Positions 30,193-42,100 of a stretch of 64,000 nt of DNA are shown piece by piece. Numbering within the stretch: the stretch's first letter is position 1; each line of letters opens with the position of its first letter. The notes below the pieces were generated by a model. The model was not told the DNA's origin and searched no databases. It saw nothing but the letters and a program-made list of their open reading frames with translations. The stretch is from Doris montereyensis. Taxonomy: Eukaryota > Mollusca > Gastropoda > Nudibranchia > Dorididae. Location: assembly GCA_037039925.1 (NCBI GenBank), contig JAXRKP010000275.1, positions 317,203 to 381,202 of the forward strand, given 5' to 3'. The position numbers and the translations under genes were made by a program.

Positions 30193-33100
30193 CTGAAAGA
30201 AATCGGTCAAGCGGGAAATGAGTATATAGGAATGGGAAGGAGAAGAAGAGGACAGGTGGCAGGTTTGTATATTTTTCTTTCCTATAGTAAGAATTCATTC
30301 CATTTGCCTGATCTGGGTACGAATAAAGGTAAAGAGGAAGCTTTGTTTCACTGAAAGTTACATAGTCCACCATATACAGTGATCTCAGTGAATAAGATGA
30401 CAAATGAGCAAAAGAGTGAAAGAAAGAAGAAGGACCTACCAGCAACCCCTTCAAATACATACAAAAGGAAAGCAAAGAAACAGGACTTTCAAGCCAACTT
30501 CTTTCGACACAGGAGAGAGCCAACATCATGGTATGTCTATTTCCAAGAAGAACAACTATAACTAAATATTAGAACTGAAGAGCACAAAGCAAAGACCTTT
30601 TAACAGACAAATTTAAACGGATATTTGTTTAAACTGTTTTCCATTGGAAATTTAAACTATAAATACCACTAATGAATTGCAAAGTGTCCATTAAATCATT
30701 TACCATTTATGCTATCGTATATGAGCAAGCTTTCATGCTTGTTCTGACTTCCTCTGACCGGCTTTACCACACCCCTGTCTCTCTCTCTTACCTCCCTGTA
30801 TCCGCAAGCTTTAGCGACTGCACCAAATTTAAATCCCTCATGATTGGCAGCTTCTGTGGGCTGTCCTCCGACTGAATCGTGGGCTCCGTTGTTGAAAAGG
30901 ATGTGTTTCAAGTTGCGTGGAGCTCTCTGGCCTACAGTAGCAAAACTTCCCATGTGCATAATGGCCGCTCCATCTCCATCAAGGCAATAGATCTATAATA
31001 AAAATGCAGAGAAAGATCTTACCATTTTTTAAAATTCTACAAAGAGCAAAAAAATCATTTGGAAAATGAAAAAAAAACAAAAACCCAAATCTATTTCCTT
31101 TTTAAAAATGGAAAAATGACTGACTGAAGATTGCATTTCCTGCAACAGTTTTCAGTTTATTGAATTCCTTATTAACCCTTTCCAGGCGGGTCCCGTATAT
31201 TTGCATGCCGCTGGTTGCTCTAAGCACACCTACGCTAGTGGCGGGTCCCGAATATTTGCATCACTCCTGGCTTTCCGGCAAGACTAAGCGTTAGTGGCAG
31301 GTCCCGTATAACTGCACTGCAGTGCACTCAGACGGGTTTTGAGAATGCCTCTATGCTAACCAATTACGCTGATCAACCCACGCCACGCCAAACAGAGAAA
31401 ATCTATTATTCTAAAGGGGTAAAAGTGATAGTTCATTTCCGAGGCTAACACACGCTCGATATATTTCTTATAAAGAGATACAATAACACACAGGAGCTCT
31501 ATCTCAAATGCAGGCTGTGGACCTTCTGCAAAATGTACAAAATCAAAGACTCTTGTCTTCGTATGACCGACGTAACTTCTGGACAGATGTCAATTACTTT
31601 AGTAAGAAGCTCCACCCACAAGCAAGAAATAGTGATTGATATAAATAAAAGATATCAGTGGCCAATCACATTACACACCTTAGATCAGCCTGACAGAATG
31701 GAGGGTGTGACCTTCAGTTAATAGAAAGAAACCATGTTCGGGGTTGACCAATCAGGGGGAGCATTGTGTTGATGGTTATATTGTCAAACATCACATACGT
31801 CAAAATATATCTCCACCTCTTTTTTCACATAAGAATGAAGAGATTAGAGTGTTGAAAGTACAGGTGAAAATTGAAGCTTTCATCTGATTTCAGCGATCAG
31901 CAACAAAGGAATTTTGATCTCTCAAACAGGTCCATGTCACACATGATCATGATGACATGTGGTATCTGGACAAGAGGAAGGGCGGCTATTTGAAGTGTAT
32001 AGACATTAGAAACTACAAGAGTCTATCTTCCTACAGTATAGAAAGGACTAAGGAGGGAGACTTACATCCAGAAGTGGGGGAAGATGTGAAAAACCACTGG
32101 ATTGCGTAAGGGGTAGGGGCTGTTTGGGAGGAGATAGATTACCATTGAACTGTAGGAAGGGGAACAGCCATGAATACAAAACGATGGTCACTCATGTCAT
32201 TGTAAATGAGGAGAGAGGGTGGTACTAGTTATAGACATAGGGTAGGGAGGAGTTTTCAAAAGCATGGGAAGCATGTAGCTGAGGAGAGGTGTTAGGTCTT
32301 GGATAGAGCGCGTTGCCACAGCTGGGGCGGCACACACTTGTGAAAGCAATAAACCGGGGGGGGGGGGGGGGGGCTGTTTCTTTCATCATGGGAATGTGTT
32401 ACCTATGCACATTGGTCTCGGTCATGGGATTAGCGGAAGGCGGTTGGACATTTCCTCTAGTATTAGTATTATAGTTTCATCATTTTATTTAGATGTGAAA
32501 ATGAAATTGATTCCTTTAGAAATAAAGATATAATGATGTTCATTGAAACTCTACACATAAAATTCGACACAGCCAACCACGCTATTATTGAATGACTGGA
32601 GTAAAGCCTGACCATGCAGCCACGTGCCCCCCCCCCCCCACCTCCCGCTCTATATGTTACCTCATCTTTCTCTCTCTCTCTCCTCTCTCTCCTTTTCTTC
32701 GTCCTTTCTATTCGTCTTTCTTTATCTTCCTCATTCTCTTTATGTCTCCTGTTTGTTTCCTTTCCTCTTTCTCTCTCCCTTTCCATCCCTCCCTCCTCTC
32801 TCTCCGTCTCTCTAATGGCAGTTGTATTTCGTTTTCTCCCTTTTTTTGTCTTTTCTTTTTGTATATTATTGTTATGAGGCTTGCTTGCTCGATGGGTCGT
32901 TGCACCAATGGCTCTATTAGTATTAGTTTCGTCCAGCATTGTTTAGTGTTTATTTGTTTCTATGTCTCCTTGTTGCTTATGAAGGTTGGGCACACTGAAG
33001 ATTTCTCGGTCCTGACCCATTTTCTATCTTTTAGTATTACACTTATACCTTTCATATTCCTCTTCATTAGTAAAAGGCCAACTGCGGTATTATTCCTTTT

Positions 33101-36100
33101 CATGTTTAATAAAAGCAGGCTGTAATAGATGTTATTGTTAGTAAACAATGTAATATAAATACGATGACAATAATAACAAAATGAATTGCCCGCTATGTCA
33201 CCTCACTCAACGAAGATAAAAAAACCATCACAATAATCACAGGTACGTCGTGGTCAAGCGCGGCAGCCTCGTCTGCGGGGAAGGGGGACTATCGGTGCCA
33301 CGTGCGGAAGCCTCGTATTCAGCGGAATGAGATTATTGACCCATATTGAGGTCAGCCGGCAGGTTAGCCTTACAAGAGTTAAAGGAATATGGATGAAGTG
33401 AGGTCTTTTTTTCCTTCTTATGTGCAGAAATAAATCATTTAAAAAAGAAAAGAAAAAAAAAGAAGAAATATTTCTTCTTTCAAGCTTTACAAAACAGTGT
33501 AATGATTCAACAAGCTAGGGCAGTTTAATTAAAATAGCCTTGAACTTTAATTGCCGTATTAGGTGAATTTAAACATTCTTATTTAAAATAGAAGAATTTT
33601 CAGGACAGGGCTAGATAAGATATTCAACATTTTATCCTGCTAGGCTCAAAATGTTCTCAATATACTCTTAACGCCTATGAAATAACTAAGAGCACAGTAA
33701 CTACAAGAGACGAAAATAAATCCAAACCCGACCCAATCCAACCTGTAATAACAATTGCATGTATTTTGTATTTAAAGCAGAAAAACGTATTGAGCGATAT
33801 TCTCATCTCTTTATCAAATAAGAATGCATGCCAATGAAAAAGAAAGGACTCTAGTCATGTGTCATTTGTATCATAGGTCTAGATGCCAACTCTTCTTAAC
33901 CTTACATTCTAATGTATTCGGGCTGTTATCTCTTTCATCTTTGTTTTAGTCTACTAAAGAGTATATAAAGTTCATTCAAGGCCCTTGAGGCCCATAGAGC
34001 TGGATCATATCCCGGTTTCTATAGTGTGAAGCGGAACGGGTGACAATAATCACCTCCTGGCCAGGACGTTAGTCTTGACGCAGGTTTTTTTGCTCCCAAG
34101 CTAGTGCTTGTATCCATTTGCACCTGGGTAGAGTAGGGAAATGTGTGTTAAGTGTCTTTCCCAAGGAACACAACTTCAGACCTGGTTTTGCTAGGATTCA
34201 AACTCGGAATCTCATGATCTCCAGTCCGGCAGCCTAACCGCTCGGCCACCAACGCCACTCTACTAAAGAGTACTTGAACAAAACTGAATGGGGGGGGGGG
34301 CTGCTTTCCAAATTAAATCACCGACATTGACCATAAATCACAACCCAACACTCACACACACCCCCTCCCCCAACCAACCAAACAAAACATCCCACCCTTC
34401 CCAGCACAGAAGGGTTCATTTTCTATCTCTCTGCTCTTGTATGGACGCTATGAGCTAAGATAAGAAAGATTAAAAAACTAATGTTGTAATTTCATGATTA
34501 CACACACAGCTATCCATAAGAAAGACTGCTTTGTAGTCAAAGACTAGCGACTTTGTCTTGCATAAAATTTAAGAAAATAAATACCGTTCTGTTGGGTTTT
34601 TGGATGGCAATGCCCATAGATATAGAGGCAACGTGGCCCATAGCACCAACAGTCAGAAGTTCTTTTTCGTGGCCTTTACCTTGTGTTGCCCTGAAGGAAA
34701 ACAAATTATCATGAACACATTAAAAAATTCTTTTTCTAATTAATGTTTTCAAACAATGACAATGGACAGAGGAGAGAGACAACAGGCCATATGGCATACC
34801 ATATGCCAACACCTGTGCGGATTTCATTAATTTGCGCTTATTGAATCTTGTGATGTAGAGTGATGGCAAGGGGAGAAGCATTTAATAATCATTAATACAG
34901 GTGTAGATCTACATTTGTATTGATCATATTCTCTAACAGCGGGGGTCAACAGCCGTGGATGCCATTGAAATTGAAACATCAACTTATGCAATCGTATTTT
35001 CTTTCCTTTTACAGTCTGCGGATCGTGAAAACGGATTGAATTGACAGGCATGTTACTTAAGTCGATGTTGATTTAAACAGTTTTTTATTAACTAAAAAAT
35101 GTGTGGGAGATGGGACCTAAAAAAACCCATTAACTTCGATAAAAATCGACTTATGCAACGTCGATGTATGCAGCATCCACTGTATCATTAAACATTCCTG
35201 AGGATACCTTTGAGAGGTACATCTGGGTTTCTCCTTATTAATTCTCCACAACTCTATGATTCTGATAAGTAGGTGATTAGCCTGCTGTACCGCAGTATGT
35301 GATGGGGCTGCTACCTTGAGACCTCTTTCCTGGTCGGATCTGTCTCTTAGCAGCCTTGAACTGTTTCTCAACCTAGTTAAAGACGGACGGCAGGTGCCAT
35401 TTTTGTTCCTTTCCTTTGTTTTGAATGAAGAGACTGTCCCTCCCCTCCACACACACACAAACAAGGATGTGGCACTAGAGTCATCACTATTATTTCTACT
35501 ACAAACATGATAAGCCGGGCGGCGGGCAGGTAAGGGGAGTAGATGATCCCGCCCTGCTGCATGAGTCTCCTGCTGCCTTGCAGGCGGCAGGCCAATCTTG
35601 GTTGACCAAAGAGTTAACCCTGGCAGAAAACAACCTGCTGCCTTGCAGGCCAGTCTTGAATGACCAAAGGCTAAGGGAGTTAACCCTGACAGAAAATAAC
35701 AACATGCTGCCTTGCAGGCTGGTCTTGAATGACTAAAGGCTAAGGGAGTTAATCCTGACAGAAAAGAACAAGGCCCAGTAGGGGGCCTCAAGGTGGCAGC
35801 CCCACCATCTACCTAGGGTACAGTGGGCTAATCCCCTGCTTATCCAAAACAACCTGATTCATAGAAGTAAAAGGAATAAAACCAGCTTGATCTTTGGAAG
35901 ACAAACTTGGAAACGAACACAGACTGTGATTTTTGGAACATGGAACGTTAGGGCAATAAATGGAAAAGAGTTAGAATTAGTTGAAGAAATGGAAAAATTC
36001 AAAGTAGTTATTTTGGCCATTACAGAAACAAAGAAAAACGGATAAGGAATAGAAAATGTAGGACCGAATCATATTCTAATCTTCTCAGGAGTAAATGTCA

Positions 36101-39100
36101 AAGATAGAGCAGGAGTAGGCCTCCTAGTGTATAAAAGGCATGAAAAGCTACTAGAAAGTTGGAAATATATAAGCCCACCGCTATTAGAGGTAAATATTAA
36201 ACCAAAAGGATGAGAAATTAAATTATTAATAGCTTATGGACCAAACGAAGACGCAACTAAAAGAAGAAAAAGATATCTTCGAAAATGATTTACAAATAAC
36301 TGCAGAGAATCTTAAATCCAAACAGGAACTAACGCTTTTAGGAGATTTAAACGCTAGAGTAGGCAACAATGTAGAAACATCAGGAGGAGTAATAGGCAAA
36401 AAAGGAGAGACAACAACTTCTCCAAATGGAGAGAGACTCATAGATTTTTGCCTACACCTTTTTCCTCATAACGATATCTACAAATATACAAGAATAAATG
36501 AGGACAGGTGTGAAAAGTCAATGATAGACTACATAATAGTTAGCAGCTCTCTTTTTTACAGTACATTGGATGCAAGAGTAAACAGAGGAGCAGAAATATT
36601 TAGTGATCATCACTTAGTGATTGCCAAAATGAGATTACTGACTGAGGAAAACAAACAGAAAAGGAAAGAGAAGAAAGTTACTAAATTCAAAATAGAGGAA
36701 CTAAAAAAACTCAGTAGTAAAATAGGTATATCAATCTAGGATAAAAAGATTTATCAGTGAAAGACAGATGGATCTGCATGATAGCACAATAGAAGGAAAG
36801 ATCCTCTATGACAGCGAAACCTGGACCCTAGACAGTAGAGAATACAATAGAGTACAGGCAGCTGAAACAAATATCTACGAAGAGTAGTGAGGAAAATACA
36901 TCATAAAGAAACACTCGTCAGTTGTACTGAAGATGTCTGTGGTAGAAAACAAATTAAAGGAGATAGGAAAAGAACAGCATGGTGGAATGAGAATGTCAAG
37001 ACTAAGATCAAAGAAAAGAAGGATGCCTGGAAGAAATACTTGCAAAGAAAGAGACCAGAGGATAGGATAGATTACATGAATAAAAGAACTATCGCCAAAA
37101 GAGGAAGTGAGGAAAGCCAAACAGGAACAATGGGAAGAGTTTGGACAAAGACTCCAAGAAAGCTATCAAGGAAATCAAAAGCTGTTCCTCTTTTGTTTAT
37201 CACATTTATGGATTCAGTCGCAAAGTATCCTCAAAAATGAAGAAAACGAGTGTAGGTATGAGGAAGCTCAAACCAGTAAATGTATCAATACTTTCATTTG
37301 CCGATGATTTAGTTCTGTTGGGAAAATCAGAAAGGGACTTCGGTCGAATATCAACATTATGAACAGTGATCTAAATAAAAGAGGAATGAGAGTAAATGCA
37401 AAGAAAACCAAAACAATGCTAGTAACTAGGGAAGCTAAAACACAAAATCTTAAATTGGGCAGGGAGTATTTAGAACAAGTTCAAAGCTACAATTACCTAG
37501 GAGTAATGATTAACTCAGAGGGAAAACTAAGAGAAGAAATCAGCCAGAGAATCAAAAAGGCAAGTGCAATATAGAACCATCTAGGACAGGAATTTGTAGG
37601 TAAGCAAGAATTGTCAACAAAAACAAAATGGCAGTATACAATACAGTTTATTGTCCTACTCTCCTCTATGACAGCGAAACCTGGACCCTAGACAGTAGAG
37701 AATACAATAGAGTACAGGCAGCTGAAACGAAATATCTAAGAAGAGTAGTGAGGAAAACTAAAAGAGACAAACTCAGAAACACAACAATAAGAGATTAAAC
37801 CAAAGCAGATCACATAAAAACTAAGATAGAAATATATCAATCGAGATGATTTGGGCATGTAAACAGAATGAATGACAATAGAATAGCTAAATCAGTATAC
37901 GGTGTTAAAGCCCAAGGTAAAAGACCAAAGGCAAACCTCTGAGGAAGTGGGAAAAAGATATAAAAAAGGCGTTGAAGCATAGAAATTTAACTTTTTTGGA
38001 AGGAAACAGAAAATACCAGGACAGGGCATCCTGGAGAAAGATCATCTCGGGCATCTGAACCATTACACCAAAAGATAGAATGGGAACTGATAAATAAAGA
38101 AAGACAAACATGATAAGAAGTTCTTTAAAACATTAAGTCTCATAATGCTCTCAGAAGATAATCTAGTATTAATGATGAGCGCTATAGAAAGGTATTTTAT
38201 TACTATTATCATTATTATGTATTCAGGAAGCACAATTTCAATATGTGGATAAGCCTGAGTTTTACAAACCTGTATTCAAAGAGCTCTCTGAAAGCATGCC
38301 GGTTGAGCTGACAATGGCGGCCCGTTTCTTCCATACATTCTACAACCCTAATCATAGCTTGTTCACGTGTCAAGGGAAATCTAGGAAAATAAAAATAACG
38401 TACAGATGTTAATTCCAAAATATTTCACATTGGGCGTTTTATAAAGACATACTAAATCTTCTTTTAAACGTTACTGAGACTGACAGTAACGAATAAAAAT
38501 AATCCACATGGAAATATCAATTTCAAGTAAGCTATAGATATATATATATTCATAAATCTACTTCTCTACATAGACGACCTGTAGCAAAATTCTTACAAAG
38601 GTGACCCAAATATACATCTGAAAAATATCTGAAAGTAATTATTGTAGCCTTTTTTCTTTAAATCTACATACCCCCTACATCATGCTATGTCATTTCACAA
38701 AGTCTCAGATATTTGTATCCATTTACAGGATATAGGAAAATAAGTGGGCTCCCTAAGATTCTGTCATTTTCTCATTGGTCGCCAAAGTCAGGGTTGGATG
38801 ACGGGTTCCATGAATAAGCTTTTATTGTTTTGTCCATGATATGCCTCCAAGAAATCAAGTTGATTAACCAAAAGACTTAAAGAGAGACAACCCTAAAAGC
38901 ATGGGAAAATGGCTCCAGAAAAAGGAGTCCGTACATCGGAACCCCAAACTCGAAAAAGATATGCAAGCCTGATCTTGGGAGCCCAAATGGCCACCCACGC
39001 CAGCAATTATATCGTTGGTGAAACTCTAACACATAAGTCTGCCTGATGTCATCTTTCAGGAGAAGCAAAAAACTTACTGGATGATCGCATAGGGCTTCAA

Positions 39101-42100
39101 ACGCTATGGTATGTTTTTTTAATTTCAATTTGATAACTACTTTTAGCGTGAAGAAAATTGAAAAAAAGGGAGTTATGTACAAAATGGACGTTAACATTTA
39201 GAGTTGAATTTTAAAAAAGATCTTAACAAGTAAATCTAAGTCCACTCCTTGACTTACAAGGATAGAGCAGTTTCAAGTTGGGAAAAATATATATGGAAAT
39301 CTGCCTTTAGATCCTTTCTATTGGATCAAGGTCTCTAATATTTATAAAAAAGAGGAAAGTTGCATGTATTTGATCATTTAAAGGACAGATCTTATATCTC
39401 ATATGTTATTGACTTAGGCGTTTAGACAGTTTCACGATGATATACATGAAGGTAGGTTATATAACAATTCTCCTCAATGATAAAACCTAAAGCATCACTA
39501 AGAGAATAGTTCAAAGACAAACGATCATGCTAAATTGTCAATGCAACACAATAGTCGACTTACAAAGCCACATCATTGGTTGCAAGTGTGTAGGGTGCCG
39601 AATGTCTTGGTTCTGATCAATAATGCAAATGGTGAACTGTTGTGCCGGAAATGATCTCCAGCTCTTTTTAGAGTCTGAAAGCAAATGCCATCAATAAATT
39701 TTACAGATGAGATATGAAATAAAAGACACAAATAAAAATGATATGCAAAATTTACATATATATTATAAAGTATTGTCGTGCAATCAACAGTGTCTTCAGT
39801 TTGTAATCATGAGGACAGTGACATAAAAACCTGGATGGTCCATGTTTTCTTCACTACCTTGTACTCTCACGAAAGACACTTCACTCTGCTTTCTTCACTT
39901 AACTCAGAGGTGAATGAGTACACGTAGCTGCAGGCAAAGAAAGATCTTGTCAGAAGAATTATCATGACTCACCCAACAGGCAGTGTGGTGACGGTGGCTG
40001 AGTCATCAGGCTGCCAGATTTTGGATTATGAGGTCCCGGGTTTAAAATCCTAGCAAAATTTGGTTTGACGTTGTGTTCCTTGGGAAAGATACTTAACACC
40101 ATGGGTACAAGCACTAGTTGGGGAATAAAAACCTCGTCAGACTAGTTTTTGTCCAAGAGGTGATTATTATCACCTGTTCTGCTTCATGCCATAGAAACCG
40201 GGATAAGCTCCACCCTATAGGCCGTATTGGCCTTGGAGGAATGTTTAAAATCCTTTATGTTTGATTCACACTATTTACATGAGCATTTTACAAAACCAGA
40301 TTCATATTTGTGAGTATAACCTGACATTACTTTAATCTAGTTATAAATAAAAACCATGTGTCTCACCTCTCTCATTTCACTTTCGTCCGTAGAGAGGATT
40401 TCACAAGGGATATCCATACATTCTGTAACAATAAAATAAGTTTTGTCATGCATGTTATATGAACAAAAGCCACCTCACAAAATCAAAAGCAACAGGATCA
40501 TTTAGGAGAATGGGGAGGATGAAAACAGAATACATAGTTAAAAGAGGAAACATTGGAGGACGAGAACTCATTGACTCTTTGCAAAGAAGGAAATGGTGCC
40601 TTGTTTAAAATTGAAATATGTATCAATACAAGATAGATAGATTCAGTGGTATAATATAGTTGAATAGATAGATAGAGCATTAAACAGACAGATGGGCAAA
40701 GACAGAGATCGATAGATAGATAGATCATTAGATAGGACAAATCTATACAAATAGATAGGACAGGTAGATTGATAGAAAAAGATTTACCAATTTGAATCAA
40801 AACTTTTCAGTGTGCAATTTCTTATGTTATTTGGGAATATAATTCATAATATTAAATTTCTAATGTCATGGGCATTAAGGAGGGGTGGGTGAGGAGCTGT
40901 ACTTTCCCTTGTTTCATTTTGAATTCTTATTCAAACCTACCTAATAATGGAGGGTGGCTGGGCCTTAGGCTATATGCTGTGGTTCATCTTTAGTGCCGGG
41001 CTCCCACGCCATCCAAGTAGTAAGAGGATTGGAACACTATGGACTGCGGGATGAGCCATGGACATCAGAGGATTCACCATGTTGCCCAGCCCTGAGTTCT
41101 GTATGACAAATGGTTTCAAGATTATGCATTAAAAGGGATACAATACTTATATATCTAGTTGATTTATATGGGCATTGTGAAGAGAATGGCAAGGAAAGTA
41201 TACAATCTTAATTAATAGCTTATGCAATAGACTCACTATAATAGAAGTATTTAAAAGCCAATGAACTCAAAGTGAAAGAAATTGAAAGTATTTCATCTAT
41301 CTTCTCAGACTTTCTCATCACTTTCAGTCTCCACAGACCACCTATATTTGTATCACAATTATGATTTGTTTCATTAAAAAAAACACCAAAAAACCCCCAA
41401 CAAAAACATAAATCAGTACACATTGAGCTTTTCTCTTCCAATATAAAGTGTTATTTCTCTCTCCATTCTTGGGTAAAGCAGGACACAATTCAGTGGTCTC
41501 TGTGCATGACATTGGTTTTGGAGGCAACAAAAGCAGCCTCTTAAACTGAAAACTCTCAATCAAACACATGGGTGTGCAGCCTACTAAATGATTACGATGG
41601 TGAAAAAGTCGCAAAGCGCGTGAGTCCAAATTTGGATGTTTGAGAAAAGCAAAGAAAATGATGTTGGGTGAAAATTTTCCCGTTTGTTCCTATCAATTTT
41701 AACTTACGTATAGATGTAAGGGGCATGGTGTACTGAGTCGAAATATGTTGTTGGTTTTTTTCTGGCGCTTTCGGTTGCCATAGAAATGGTGGCCATCTTG
41801 GATTTTGCCCCCAAATATTAACAAGTTCAATATTGATGGGCTTTTTCATTTTTCAACAAATTTTTTTCAAACTTGGCACACACCAAATTTCATCAAGATA
41901 CATTGAGAAACAAAAAAAGTAGATAGGAAATAATGAACAAAAAAGGACATTTTGAGAAAATCGTATATTCTCTTATTTTTCTGTTATTTGAATATAGTTT
42001 TCTCCATAAACCTAAGAAAAGAGTATAATAATACTTTGAAACATCATAAAACCTTGAGAGACTCTCAAGTACTTCTTATTGACTCTGTTTCAAGTGCACC

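Larger units (their letters stand above)
35511..38117 (+). mobile_element. RTE-like retrotransposon copy C, internally deleted, perfect 14-bp target duplication
   Basis: ACAAACATGATAAG occurs at 35511-35524 and 38104-38117. Between them the element starts CCGGGC, has three 5' monomers, an endonuclease region, a rearranged centre and the complete 3' end with GATAAATAAAGAAAGA tail. It lies antisense in decarboxylase intron 6. The exact duplication indicates a fairly recent insertion. Confidence 0.92.

Noticed and set aside
32592..33125. 177-codon Ser/Leu/Phe-rich ORF on plus
   Set aside because: Covers a CT-rich pyrimidine tract in an intron; overlapping open frames on both strands, no family features.
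35117..35791. 224-codon ORF on minus
   Set aside because: Antisense reading of the RTE copy C 5' monomers; it contains repeated Cys/Ala peptides from the tandem units.
41342..41629. 95-codon ORF on minus
   Set aside because: No splice signals, no recognisable domain, composition of random intron sequence within the decarboxylase gene.
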